Below, one piece after another: positions 43,695-54,634 of a stretch of 64,000 nucleotides of DNA. The translations under genes and the position numbers were made by a program. Source of the stretch: Earliella scabrosa (lineage: Eukaryota; Basidiomycota; Agaricomycetes; Polyporales; Polyporaceae). The notes under the pieces were generated by a model. It was not told the origin of the DNA. It made no database searches and saw nothing but the letters and a program-made list of their open reading frames with translations. The first letter of the stretch is position 1; each line of letters opens with the position of its first letter. The stretch spans positions 1,922,001-1,986,000 of the forward strand of contig JABYQQ010000008.1 in NCBI GenBank assembly GCA_022605405.1. Direction: 5' to 3'.

Positions 43695-44783
43695 ATGACT
43701 GTTTTCACCTCTTTATCAGACCAGTGCGGGACACGGTCTTCTTGTACTGCAGGTACGCCTGCTCCGGATCCATCGCTCGTAATATCAGCCTTGTTTAGTT
43801 GCTCGTTCTAGCTGCGGCCTTGCTACTGCTTGTGGCCCTCTTTGTCTTCCCATCCGTCTCCGCATCCGTTGACTCGGAATCACCCATGTTCATGTTCCAA
43901 CTACCCCATACCCCTGCGCAGTGCGAGACGATCCTCATCCCGTGGGTCGGCGGGACCCCGAACTTCACGCTGCATATTACCTCTGCAGCTACCCACGAGA
44001 CCTTCAGAGACATTTCCAACCGCTCGTTTGAGTGGGTCGCGGACGTATGCGCAGGACGGACTGTGTTCTTGAAGCTTACCGACTCCGAAGGAGACGACTC
44101 GCACGCCCGCTTCACCGCTGGTCCCAGCTCGAATGTGACATGCTTGGGGAACAAGCGATGCGAGAGGCACTCATCCACTCCTCCTATCCAGTCACCAAGC
44201 AACGGCGGCGGCGCTAGCAATCTGCCAGTGATTATCGCACCCGTCTTTGGCGTATCAGGCGTCTTCCTGTTCGCATTGGGCGTGTGCTTCGGTCTGCGCA
44301 GGGGTCGGCGCAGAAGACAAGCCCTCGATCAAGGTGAGCTCTCATGTGGTCTTCGTAGTATTCTATGGTGGCTATCCGCTCATTTGGATTTGAACAGAGA
44401 ACGCAACTTCTCCCGGTGATCCCGCTCTCCTTCGATCCCCCTCTTCTGCCACAACTCGGACGTCGAGGGATTCCCGGAGTTCAGTTGCCACCACCTTGGG
44501 CACTAGCGGCGACGAACATCCCGTCTCGGAACATGCAAGCGAGTCCAACCAGATGACTCAGGTCGACATGAACAGTCTGCATGTGGCGCAGCCCAGGCCC
44601 GACTCTTCTCATCCATCGCGAACCCATGATCAGGGAGATCAAGACAGACCTACTGCGACCGCTGCTGGAGTCGAGCGTAGAGAGTCCAGGGGGGCAGAGT
44701 CTCCGGTCGAATCCAGTTACGCCGACACTACGGAACCTCCACCGCCATACTCGGTGGCAGACACGAGGACCACTCGTTCCTAG
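43695..44783 (+). CDS. Cys-ectodomain membrane protein with PPPY tail (member 3)
   Basis: Exon 1 (43695-43752) encodes MTVFTSLSDQCGTRSSCTA. An intron with donor GTACGC and acceptor TTCTAG joins in phase to AALLLLVALFVFPSVSASV, completing a signal segment. The ectodomain shows TPAQCETILIPWVGGTPNFT, RSFEWVADVCAG, TDSEGDD and SNVTCLGNKRC. After a Ser/Pro/Gly stalk comes a helix LPVIIAPVFGVSGVFLFALG, then a basic stop-transfer FGLRRGRRRRQ. The next exon (from ENATSPGDPALLRS) is a Ser/Thr-rich cytoplasmic tail ending TTEPPPPYSVADTRTTRS. PPPY is a WW-domain (Rsp5-type ubiquitin ligase) binding motif. About 300 residues. No enzymatic motif; a surface sensor or adhesin-like role is possible but unproven. 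Confidence 0.75.
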
Positions 44784-45253
44784 CTCGGGGAGGAGGGGAC
44801 ATGTACAGGCCTCGGGCGTCCCGGAGTGATCTACGACTGTGACCGTCTATTTCTGTGAAACGGACAGCATCTGGAAACCCGCCGCTGCGTTCATGATGCA
44901 CGCGCATCCAAGAATACTTCGGATACCGGAAATAGAACCCTTATTGCATCCACTAATCCATTGGATCAGGCATTGAACGGAGGCAAAGCCAAGCAGCAAG
45001 CATTCTTCTGATAGTTCTCATGTCACCGACGAATGTCGACTACTCATCCTCCTTCTTCATCTTTGCAGGGCCCATACGACTACTCAAGGTCTATTCACCG
45101 ACGCAGGTCGCGGTCGAACTTGTCGATGCCGTTATCGACCCCTCAACTACGGGGCGCAAGGACCCTGGGACGCTCGTGTGCAGGTGCGTACCATGACCCT
45201 CGCTGAATGCTGTTCGATGACGATCTCAAACATTCCTTCGCATAGTGCGCACA
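44784..45253 (+). other. Intergenic region with possible F-box remnant
   Basis: At about 45087-45185 a plus-strand stretch reads PTQVAVELVDAVIDPSTTGR then TLVCR before a GTGCGT. It resembles the start of a basidiomycete F-box protein, but nothing follows. Otherwise no gene. Confidence 0.3.
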
Positions 45254-46075
45254 ATGCTCTACAGACGAACAGGCTGGCCAGTCTGGGTTCATTCTATTCT
45301 CTCAAACGCCCTTGCGCTATGCCTGCTTATACCAGCTTCACGCGCCGCCGATGAGCTGGAGCTACAGGTTCCCCAGAACCCGTCGTCCTGCGAGACCCTC
45401 TTCCTCTCCTGGACAGGCGGGACCCCGAACTTCACCGTCGCTGTCCTTGCCCCACTCGACGCATCCCAAACGTTCCTCCATGTGCCCGACCGGTCCGTGC
45501 AATGGTTCGCCAAGGTCCGCGGCGGCACGGACGTCACGATGGAGGTCTCTGACAGCGCTGGGCGCAAAGAAACTTCTACGTTCTCCGTGACCCATGGTGG
45601 CAATACGACTTGTTTGAACGCCTCGGAGACGCAGCTCCCTCACCTTCCAGACGACTCTACACCCATCCCGTTGGAGCCTGCACCCACCACGCCGCCTCTT
45701 CCAGACTCTGACTCTGACTCCCGCACGCCTTTAGTCGTGGGTCTTAGTATTGGGGCCTTCGTGCTTCTCGCACTACTATCGTGGTATATGAAGGGCCTGA
45801 AGAAGCGGGTGAGAGACGAAGGTGCGTGCGCATCGAGCGGTGCTCGGTGATCCCCATGTCGACGCTATGCTGACTTACGAGCCTTTACAGAGAAGGGCAT
45901 CACCGTTCGGACTGGGACATCTGGGTCGAGGCCCTCGTCTCCTGTCGTTTGCTCTGAGGAGGACGCGGCTATGTTACGACCTCAGGCTCCTGGTGCCGTA
46001 TCAGCTAGTCATGTGGCAGACATTGGTAGTGGCCCGAATTCACCGCCGCCACCATACGACTCGCAGAGATGCTGA
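45254..46075 (+). CDS. Cys-ectodomain membrane protein with PPPY tail (member 4)
   Basis: Starts MLYRRTGWPVWVHSILSNAL with a hydrophobic signal ending ASRA. The ectodomain has NPSSCETLFLSWTGGTPNFT, RSVQWFAKVRGG, VSDSAGRKETS and GNTTCLNASE. The Cys seen in members 1, 2, 3 and 5 before GG/AG is Arg here (KVRGG). A Pro/Ser stalk leads to a helix TPLVVGLSIGAFVLLALLSW, then KGLKKRVRDE. A GTGCGT...TTACAG intron joins in phase to EKGITVRTGTSGSRPSSP, and the protein ends GPNSPPPPYDSQRC at TGA 46075. So it has the same signal, ectodomain, helix and PPPY-tail layout as member 3 with the same intron position after the juxtamembrane basic patch. Function unknown. Confidence 0.75.
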
Positions 46076-46764
46076 GGAAAGGGGTCACTGGGTTGTCTCC
46101 GACTCTACTACGGTGACGAGAAGGGTGGCTAAGATAGGTTCGTGCAAATGGTCGGCCAACGACCCCCACTATCACGGTGACCAGAATTGATGGGATAGGA
46201 GCAGAGCCGTTGCTGTATTTATCAGAATGGATGTAGCAACTTTCATTAGTAGCAAGTACCTACATACTAGTACTAGTACTGTTGGAGCGTCGAAGCCTTA
46301 CCAGGTCCCCTTCAGGAACAATGATGGCCATTCCAAATCACGTCGCGTAGCAACGTCGCGCACTTTAAGTTTGCCGTTTCCGACGTAAGTACTCACTTAT
46401 CGAACAGGACAGTCACTCATTGACGAGTGTTTCAAGCTTCAAGCAGAGTATGTAGTTGTGATTTGACACGATGGCCAGGGCCCGTCGAGAGTGTGACCTC
46501 GACCCCCCGGAACTGCGGACGATCAGTCTCGTCAAAGTCGAACGGTCAAACTGCCCCGCTCTCAGCTTAGGCCTACCGTCGTACCAAAACTCCCGGCGAT
46601 CCCACCCGGAGACACCGACTCCGACCTAGCGCTGCCGTCATCGCGCCGCGGATCTGTCGAAAGTGGTATATTACCAGAGGCTGGGAGTGATGCAGCGGAT
46701 TGCTGAGCTCTTCCTCAGCTGCCGCCCCTACGCATTCAAACCAAAGGACCACTCGTTTGGAGCC
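46076..46764. other. Intergenic region
   Basis: Between members 4 and 5. A short TACTAGTACTAGTACTAGTAC run lies near 46265. No motif-bearing open frame. Confidence 0.45.
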
Positions 46765-47430
46765 ATGTCTCGGCGGCTGTCAAGGGTCAGAGCAAGTGAA
46801 ATTCCACGTAAGTCCACCAGGACGCATCCCATGAGCAGCTGACTTACATAGCCCGGTGTAGATGAATACGATCCGTCCTCTGGTAGATCGTACTCGGCTT
46901 CGCCGCCATACCCACGTACCGCGAATATCCTCCTCCTCCTGGTCGCGCTCCTGTGCTCAGCCTCAGCTCCAGCTGCAAACGCTCAATCACCTCTTGCATT
47001 GAACATCTCTCGAGAGCCTTCGCAATGCGACACGATCGACCTGCTGTTCGAAGGCGGCGTACCCCCGTACAAGGTCGTGATCGAGGCGAGACGCAACGAC
47101 GAATTGGTCGCCCAGACCTTCAGCGGGCTCACGAACCATTCACTGAGGCGGCAGGCCGACGTCTGCGGAGGCAACGTGTATACGTATCTCTACGACGGAG
47201 CGGGGAGCTCCAAAACTCGGGTCTTCGAGGTTTACCTCAGCGACGATACGAGCTGCTTGACCGAGTCGCAGCGCCAGTCAAATGCATGCGTGGATCCGCC
47301 CCCTTACGTGCGGTTCGACCCGAACTCAGCTCTCAAGGGGGTCAACACTCCACAGGTCGCGGCGATGCTTGCGATCATCAGCATGAGCATCCTGATGGTC
47401 GCTAGTCGCCCTATCCCAATCCAGCTGTGA
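46765..47430 (+). CDS. Cys-ectodomain surface protein (member 5)
   Basis: Exon 1 reads MSRRLSRVRASEIP. An intron (GTAAGT...GTGTAG) joins in phase to HEYDPSSGRSYSASPPYPRT, then a hydrophobic signal NILLLLVALLCSASAPAANA. The start is therefore a signal preceded by an unusually long polar N-terminus. The ectodomain reads REPSQCDTIDLLFEGGVPPY, RRQADVCGG, DGAGSSKTRVF, DDTSCLTE and NACVDPPPYVRFDP. It ends VNTPQVAAMLAIISMSILMV plus ASRPIPIQL at TGA 47430, a short hydrophobic C-terminus without a PPPY tail. The end may be a GPI signal, or a helix whose tail exon was lost or missed. About 200 residues. Four Cys match member 2. Confidence 0.65.
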
Positions 47431-48281
47431 CGGTGAGCCTCATCACTGTTCATACTACTAGCTGAGTGCGTACTCATTACTCCAAATACAGACGCAGAGA
47501 GAAGAGTCTCTGTGATGCCTGTGGTCTTCGATCGAGTAGACTGGTAGAATTGAGCCTCGGTTCCTCAGGAATGTAGTGTTGGCATGCGAGATGGTTCGCT
47601 TTTCTCCTGTTGGGCCAGCGTTTGCATCACGAAGACTTGACATAATGACCTTCAAGTTCAGAGACTTGTGGCGCGTGAACTTGCCATTCCATACCGTGAA
47701 AGCTGGCAGTACTAGGGATCGGTGCAGTATCCGATATTGTCGGAGATCCTGAGCTCGGTGTACGGGCTCAGTGTCAGTGATGGTGATTCTGAAGAAAGGA
47801 ATCAGGATACAGGACTCTGTCGGCGTCAATGGATTGCGCGAAGATGCTTGTTTGTGTATGTTTGGCATCAGCCTCATCAACACCGATTCGGACTCAACCA
47901 GATTGGTAACCAATGCTCTACTTCTGTTATGGCACTAGTTCTCCATTTTATCGAGCTTGCTTCCAGGAACAAACCCGCTATTGCACTTTGTCCAATGGCA
48001 CCTGGAACAGCAGCTTTCACTCTGAAGACAGGCGTGGACGGGCCGGACCCCCGTGTCGCTTGGGAGGTCGCGTATTTACCGACGGTGACGTGTCCGACAC
48101 CAGGTCGCACCTCGGTGCTGTTTACTCCCAACCAAGGCAGCTGCGGAGGCCGGGAGAGCACTCAGACGCAGACGCTCCCACCGCAACGAGAGCGTGCTTT
48201 TACTAGCAGGTGAGGGTCCTCTTAACATGTGGTAGCCGCTAACCTGAGCACGCCTTTAGCTTCCTCCAGAGCCCAGAGGCC
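47431..48281. other. Intergenic region; 3' part is one copy of a segmental duplication
   Basis: From about 48029 onward the sequence is similar to 54193-54414 (shared GGTCGCGTATT and CGGTGACRTGTC blocks). It is the common upstream region of the F-box gene and its truncated copy. Open frames at 47458-48213 show no motif. Confidence 0.55.
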
Positions 48282-49810
48282 ATGTCGCGGCGGGCTAGGC
48301 TCTTGCTTCCAGTGGAGCTCTTGACAATTATTGGCTCCCTTGTCCGCCATCCTGATCTTCCTGCTTTCGCTCTCGCAAGCAAATGTCTGAACACCATCGC
48401 AACACCGCATCTCTATGCCCGCGTGGAGCTCGTCGACTTCCTCAACGCCAAGGCATGCTTCCGCACCCTGTCCTTGTCCCCAGCGGTGGTATATTCCGGT
48501 CGCGACCTGCCTAAGCTCGTGCGCGTGGTCATCGTGCGCCAGTCCGCGTTCGGTCAACCAGTCGCGCATGAATGGCTGGGCGAGCAGCTCGTGCGGTCAA
48601 TGGATCGCATGGTGAACCTCGAGGTGCTTCGTTGCGGGGACTACGCGCTCGTATCATTGCTCCAGATTCTGGGCGTCCTGGCTTTGAAGAGTTTCCCGAA
48701 GCTGCAAGTCGTCGAGCTCGCCGTCGACTCGCCTCTGGACAATGCCGCGGACGATTCATCTTCCGATCTGCAGCCGGTGCTCCCCAGCCTGCGCACTCTG
48801 AAGCTCTTTCTCTCAGAGAGGCTCCCTCCCCGATCGATGGCCTTTCTACAAAGCATCGTTGGCGCCTGCGCCGTGCAGCTCGAATCGCTCGTTCTCTCCA
48901 CCGCCGGAACCCACCCGATGCCCGCACAGATCCTCGCGAACCCGGATGTCTTCCCTGCGCTCACCAGTCTCGAAGTCGAGTGGGATGTCCTGGGCAGCCT
49001 TCCTATCGCCGCGCTGCACCGCATCCGAGCGCTCTCCGTCAGGTCGTTCTTTGACCCCTACGCACACCCAGTCCTGCCCAACGGGGCATTCCCCGCCCTC
49101 GAAGAGCTCACGTGTTCGTGTCTGCATGTGGGTGCGTTCTTCGGGGACGAGGTCGATACCCCTCGGCCGATCCATACGATCACACTCGACCGCGCGTCGT
49201 ACGAGCGCAATGGGGGGAACTTCTTAGAGGTCCTCCCGGAGTGGAAGGAGTTGAGGGGCGCGTTCGCGGACTTTGCTCGCTCTACGGTTCCCGTCAAGAA
49301 CCTCCGCTTCTGCGTCACGCGACTGAACATCCGTGCGATGGCGCAAGGGTTAAGCGGGCTGAAGGGCCTCGAGAGCCTCTTGATCGTGCTGCAGTCTCAT
49401 CCGACTCGGGTGAGTGCTTACCCCTTATTCTACGACACAAGATTGTACCTGACACTGAGACTCCGCAGGACCAACTGCAAGCTTTCGGTGGGGAGGTCCT
49501 CGCCCACCTGCCCCGCCTGCACACGCTGCTACTCTCCGACGCATTTGACAAGTACTACGACCCGCGCGCGTGCTTCTGGTTCGCGCGCGACGTCGAGATG
49601 CAGCGGGCGCTCCTGAGCGACTACGAGCGGAACGCACCTGCACTTCGGTGCGTGGCGTTCACGACAGAGTTTGAATGGGAGAAGAACGCTGTGGGGGAGT
49701 GGTACGCCACGGAGCTCGTCGATCCGGAGGTCAGGGAACAGGTTATGTCGAGCGATGAGGAAGACAGCGATGACGACATGGACGATGACATGGACGATGA
49801 CACGGACTGA
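48282..49810 (+). CDS. F-box protein
   Basis: Starts MSRRARLLLPVELLTIIGSL with FALASKCLNTIATPHLYARV, an F-box-like N-terminus. Exon 1 extends to LLIVLQSHPTR (about 49408) and shows leucine-rich spacing such as LPSLRTLKLFLSERLPPRSM and FPALTSLEVEWDVLG. A GTGAGT...CCGCAG intron leads to DQLQAFGGEVLAHLPRLHTL, LLSDYERNAPALRCVAF and FEWEKNA. The gene ends in an acidic Asp/Met repeat, TGA at 49808-49810. About 490 residues. Predicted SCF substrate receptor. Paralogous to the minus-strand gene at 9451-10907. Its 5' part is duplicated at 54193-54632 and its 3' part at about 50165-50490. Confidence 0.8.
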
Positions 49811-50164
49811 CGGTCTGGTGTGTAGGCGCGGTGTGGACGAGGCGAGGCCGCTGCTGCTGGTTCCGACTAAACGCCCCAGGTTTACGGATATCCCTGAAGA
49901 AGTCGCGCATGAGCAAAGGTGACGTGCGACGGTCATACTCGATAGGTTTGCTCTCATTACATTATCCTTATGGTTCGGCGTGCCGCCTTAATGCTCTCTA
50001 TCTACAGTACATACGCCATTGCTCTGGGCTATGCTAGCCCCATGCTCTACAGTATCTCACACGTATAATTTGATATTGCGTTGACCACCCATCTCACGGG
50101 GTAAGAATCATTCGTCCTGGTCGTGGCTGACACTAGGCGTCATGGGCAGCTGCAGGTTCTTGGA

Positions 50165-50490
50165 GCAGAGGTACACCGCGGAGCTCGTTGATCCGCAGGT
50201 CATGGAACAGGCCATGTTGAGCGATGAGGAAGTCAGGGATGATGACTCGGACACGGACGACGACATGGACTGAGGATCTGGTATGCGGGTGCGCCGGCAG
50301 GTTGCTGTGAATTGATTCTGTCTCAACACATCATGTTTACGGATAATCCTGAAGATGTTCCGAGTCAAAGCTGACGCTTGACGGTCATGCTCGATAGGTC
50401 TGCTCTCATTACGCTCACGGTTCAGCGTGTTACCCTGATGCTCTGCTCTTTACTTGCAGTCCATACGCCATCGCTCTAGTCTATGCTAGC
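50165..50490 (+). pseudogene. Duplicated 3' end of the adjacent F-box gene
   Basis: A sequence encoding YTAELVDPQVMEQAMLSDEE and an Asp-rich end with TGA, plus about 200 bp of 3' flank, repeats 49700-50036 with moderate divergence. Shared landmarks are GTTTACGGATA, GACGGTCAT, CTCGATAGGT and CATACGCCATYGCTCT. There is no start or F-box, so it is a non-functional tandem copy of the gene's tail. Confidence 0.7.
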
Positions 50491-51139
50491 CAAATTACCT
50501 TCTCTGCGAGGATCGTCCGGCAATGGGTACTCGACAGAGGCCACGATGCAGTCACGGCGGAAGATTGAACAAGCCTCTTTTGATGCTACTCCTCATCAGA
50601 GCACCTTTGGCTTGGGTAAGTGACGGTCGCCTCATTTGGAACACGCTGTCCTTGGGATGACTGAGCGGCGGTCGTGTGCCCAGGAGAAACCGTTCGTCTA
50701 TAGACTAGTATATTCCGCGGGGGACTCTAGCGAGCTATCCGTTTTCGGACGAGATGACTCGGGGTGAGAGCGAACCCGTCCCAAATACGGACCCACAGCG
50801 TGCATGCTGCACACGGTCTGTATTTGGCTAACCTAGACGATCATCCTCACTTCAGTCATCTCGGCTACGTCGCCACGCGGAGTGCATGTTTTCCGCTTAC
50901 AGCTTCGTCCGTTTCGGACTCCGAGTCGGCGTTTGGCTCAGTACTGACTCTTGCCTGTAGTCCCGCCGCCAGTGGCTTGATCTGGTCGATGTGCCCCAGT
51001 CGGGAGCCACGGACGAGTTCTTCTCAATCCGTCTCCCTCGCTCTATATCACCATCGATGGCATCGTCTGGCAGCCTACATCAAGACACACTTCCATCAGA
51101 ACCCTTCGCAGCTGCAACGTATACTATGACAAAGAACCT
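50491..51139. other. Region without a recognisable gene
   Basis: Plus-strand open frame 50764-51129 has no motif. It could hold decayed 5' parts of the following 2OG-oxygenase pseudogene. Nothing definite. Confidence 0.35.
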
Positions 51140-52367
51140 TCTGTGTGAGTCAAATCAGACTTCTTGGACTCTTCGGTTTTTTGATTATGCGATCGTCACT
51201 AGGAAGCGTGTCGACTTATCGGAGGAATCGAGCAGTGGCATGCCAGCCCGCAACCTTCCTGATTGGCTTGGACCCGGTTGAGTCAGGGCTGCTCAACGCC
51301 GTGAATGGAGGTCTCTTCCGCCGAGGAACCAACAGTGTGAGTGCTATTCGAGCCGAACCAAGTGTACAAGCTTGACGTCTATGTTGCGTGTCTCCGTCTT
51401 GCAAGTGTGGAAAGTTGTGTCTCCGCTGACAAGTGCCCAGGGAAGGATGTGTTCTTCAAGACGCACAAGGACAGACAAGGACACGCCGCGTGGAGACCAT
51501 GTTTGGCTCCCTCGTGGCCGTCTTCCCCACTCCTCACGAGGGAGGCGTGCTCATCCTCCGCCACGAAGGCCACGAATGGACGTTTGACTCGGGCGCGATG
51601 CTGTCGACTCCGGAAAAGAAGTCCACCAGCATCGCGTTCGTCGCCTTCTTCAGCGATGTCGACCACGAACCTGTGACCCGGGTGATCTCTGGCAATCGCG
51701 TCACGATCACGTACAACCTCTACCTCATACCCGCGGACTTCGACCACCCCGCTGTTGATCGGCCTCTTGGCGCGAACACCTCTGCTCTCTCCGCTGCGCT
51801 CGCAGATTTCCTGGGCGAGCCCACGTTCCTGCCCACCAGCGGGACGCTTGGGTTCGGCCTGTGGAACCAGCACCCTCTACCCAGCACTTGGAGCGAACAC
51901 AGCCCCAACCCTGATCAAGCAGCAAAGCTTGTTCAAGGGAAGGCGATGCAGCCCTCTTTTGCGCCTGCACATCGCTCGGGCTCCGTCCCCTCCTTCGTCT
52001 CGCGTACGAGGAGCCAGCAGACTTTGGGCGCGTCCTGATGAACATGCCCATGGAGTTTTGCCACGACATCGACGACAATACGTTTAGCACGATGTGCGAC
52101 GAGTATGGCGGCGCGCGCATGTACTACCAGAAGCTCGAGCGCAATGGCACCGCTCAGGACGCAGATGACGGGGGCAGAGGGTATTAGCGAATCATGAGGT
52201 ACGCCACCGAGTATGGGTAGGAAAACGAGTGGCACGCCGAGGTGGGCTGGGACACGGTCACAGTGCATGGCATGGCCACGAAGATGACGCTTTGGAACAA
52301 GTCGGCTGTGCTTTGCATGCGGACACAAGGCAATCTTCCCAGCGTCGCTGCTTTGGGAGCCGAATGA
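51140..52367 (+). pseudogene. Decayed 2OG-Fe(II) oxygenase paralogue
   Basis: Parallel to the intact gene at 52506-53904 but broken. LDPVESGLLNAVNGGLF (about 51260-51320) matches the intact LRFDAQRAGLVDVVRSSLL. VYKLDVY matches LYKLNVY in another frame, and the splice donor after it is lost (TATGTTGCG for TATGGTACG). The iron-ligand region reads DVFFKTHKD, then shifts frame before MFGSLVAVFPTPHEGGVLIL. The core with VDHEPVTRVISGNRVTITYN is open. Further on, frame changes near 51950-52060 and an in-frame TAG after YATEYG interrupt the C-terminal part (VTVHGMATKMTLWNKSAV). The HxD and core residues are still visible, so decay seems recent. Confidence 0.7.
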
Positions 52368-52417
52368 GTCACAGTGTCCAGAAAGGGTATGCCCACTTTG
52401 GGGAACGCAAAGGGAGG

Positions 52418-52430
52418 CAAGATATATAAA
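52418..52430 (+). promoter_or_regulatory. TATA box of the 2OG oxygenase gene
   Basis: GATATATAAAGAC lies about 80 bp before the ATG at 52506, the best TATA match in this part of the window. Confidence 0.5.
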
Positions 52431-52505
52431 GACAGTCTGACGGTGGGCAATCGCTAGTACCCATTAGTTACGCCCTTCCACCCATCGAGCCTACAACGTA
52501 CGAGC

Positions 52506-53904
52506 ATGACTGCACTTGATCATCTCCGCTCGACCCTTCAAGAGGGTCTACTCTACTGCAGTGGCATCTACGAGTTACCTGCAGAAGAGTTCGACCTCTT
52601 CTACGACAAGAAAAATCCAAAGTACGTCTCAGATGCAGTCGTGATGGTTCACCTGCTGATCGTCGTGTCTAGATTCGTGAGTCTCTGCCAGACATCCGAC
52701 AACCGCCAACCTCTCGACGAGCTCCAATCTGCCTGCGAACCGGCGATGTTCGGCAGGAATGACCAGACGATCCTCGACGAGTCCTACCGCAAGGCTGGCA
52801 AGTTGGACATCAGCGACTTTGTCCTTCGGTTCGACGCACAGCGGGCAGGGCTCGTCGATGTCGTCCGCTCGAGCCTCCTCGCCGGAGAGCAGTCGCGTCG
52901 CGCCATCACCGCTGAGTTGTACAAGTTGAACGTCTATGGTACGTGTCCCCCTTCGGGTCCCTCAGAGGCGGCAACGATTGACGAGGTGAGCAGGTGAAGG
53001 CGCGTTCTTCAAGCCGCACCAGGACACGCCGTTGAGCGACAAGATGTTCGGATCCCTCGTCGTCGTCTTCCCCACCCCGCATTCGGGCGGTGCCCTCGTC
53101 CTCCGCCACCACGATAAGGAGTACACGTTCGACTCGGGCAACACACTTGCCAATACTCCGAACAGCATCGGCTACGTCGCCTTCTTCAGCGACGTCGAGC
53201 ACGAGGTGCTGCCTGTCGTCTCCGGTCATCGCGTCACCATCACGTACAACCTCTACTGGGCAGACACCGACACCGCTCCAATGCCCCACGGAGTGCGTGT
53301 CCTCCAACCCGAGAACACCAGTACGACACAGGTGCGCAGCGCCCTGGCTGCACTCCTCGGTGACCCCAGTGTCCTCCCTAAGGGGGGCATGCTCGGCTTC
53401 GGGCTGCGTCACGCGTACCCATTCCCGCGCACGTGGGACTGGAAGTCCAACTACCAGCCGCGCGGCAGGGAGCACCTGAAGGAGCCGGACCCGCTTACTG
53501 TCGTCCAGGAGCGTCTCAAGGGGAGCGACGCGGCTCTGTTCGGAGCGTGCAAGGCTCTCGGGCTCGAACCGAAGTTGCGGTTCGTGGTCGAGGAGGAGGA
53601 TTCGACCGTCCTCCTTGACCACACCGTCGACCTTGGTGACGTGGAGGTAGAGGACCCCTTCTCGGAGCTCTTGGAGAACGGTGTGGTCATTGCCAAGGCA
53701 AATGCTCAGGGCGATGCTCTGGAGGACGCAGATCCGGACACACTCCGTGTGCATTGGGTCACGGAAATGAACAAGTTGAACACCGTGGAGTCGACGTACA
53801 TCAGCTACGGGAACCAGGCGGTCCTATCCCATATCTACTTGAAGGCGTGTCTCGTTGTCGAAATCAAGTCCGCGGAGGATCGGAAGGCGGCGCTGCGTGG
53901 CTGA
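52506..53904 (+). CDS. 2-oxoglutarate/Fe(II)-dependent dioxygenase domain protein
   Basis: Exon 1 is MTALDHLRSTLQEGLLYCSG to KKNPK. The second exon starts FVSLCQTSDNRQPLDEL and ends AELYKLNVYG. The third starts EGAFFKPHQDTPLSDKMFGS and runs to TGA 53904. Fe ligands are visible as His and Asp of KPHQDT and a distal His in SDVEHEV. GHRVTITYNLY supplies the Arg expected to bind 2-oxoglutarate. Length is about 420 residues, with a long C-terminal half (EPKLRFVVEEEDSTVLLDH, TYISYGNQAVLSHIYLKACL) beyond the prolyl-hydroxylase-like core. No signal peptide. The substrate is unknown; fungal members of this group are mostly uncharacterised. A decayed copy lies just upstream. Confidence 0.85.
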
Positions 53905-54192
53905 GAGGCGATTAAGTACTTACTACTTAATGCTGAGAGTGTGTATGGTGAATGCGGTTGCGTCGATTGTGCCGATGTATAGTTGTGCGTAATCCATGTG
54001 TTCAAGGTTGAACCCAGGCATATAGTGAAAAGCGCCTGCGGCCCGCCGGTCCGTATCGGGTCCGTGTATTGAAAGTTGCGCGCCTCATCAGTCTGTTCTT
54101 ATCCTCCGCCTCCTCCTCCTCGACTTGTGCTTTGGAGGCTCCTAAGCCACTGACTACCAACAGTGTTAGTACTGTTACTTAACGCAGACGAC
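53905..54192. other. Intergenic region
   Basis: 3' flank of the dioxygenase gene. No motif-bearing frame. Confidence 0.4.
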
Positions 54193-54632
54193 CGGCGTGG
54201 ACGAAAAGGCAACGCCCGTCGCTTGTCAGGTCGCGTATTCACCGTCGGTGACATGTCATAGTCGCCTTCCTCCCAATCGAAGCAGTCGACATTGCGAGAG
54301 TGCGCTCAGATATCTCTGCCTCTGCCTTTAGTAGCGGCGGTCCTTTACAAAGCAGGTCAGGATCTTTTCGACTATATCTGAACGCCCCACTGATCACGCT
54401 TCCTCCAGCCGCCATGTCGCAGACGAGACTTTTGCTCCCTGTGGAGCTCTTGATGAGTATTGGCTCCCTTGTGCGCCATACCGACTCGGATCTCTCCGCT
54501 TTCGCGCTCGCAAGCAAATGCCTGAACACGATTGCGACACCACACCTTTATGCCCGCGTGGAGCTCGTCGACTTCCTCAGCGCCAAGGCGTGCCTCCACA
54601 CCCTGTCATTGTCCTCAGCGGAGGTATATAAC
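54193..54632 (+). repeat. Second copy of the F-box upstream/5' segment
   Basis: Similar to 48029-48495, covering about 220 bp of upstream DNA and the first 70 codons of the F-box gene. Similarity stops at about 54632 (AGGTATATAAC against TGGTATATTCC), marking a breakpoint. Confidence 0.8.
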
Positions 54633-54634
54633 AT

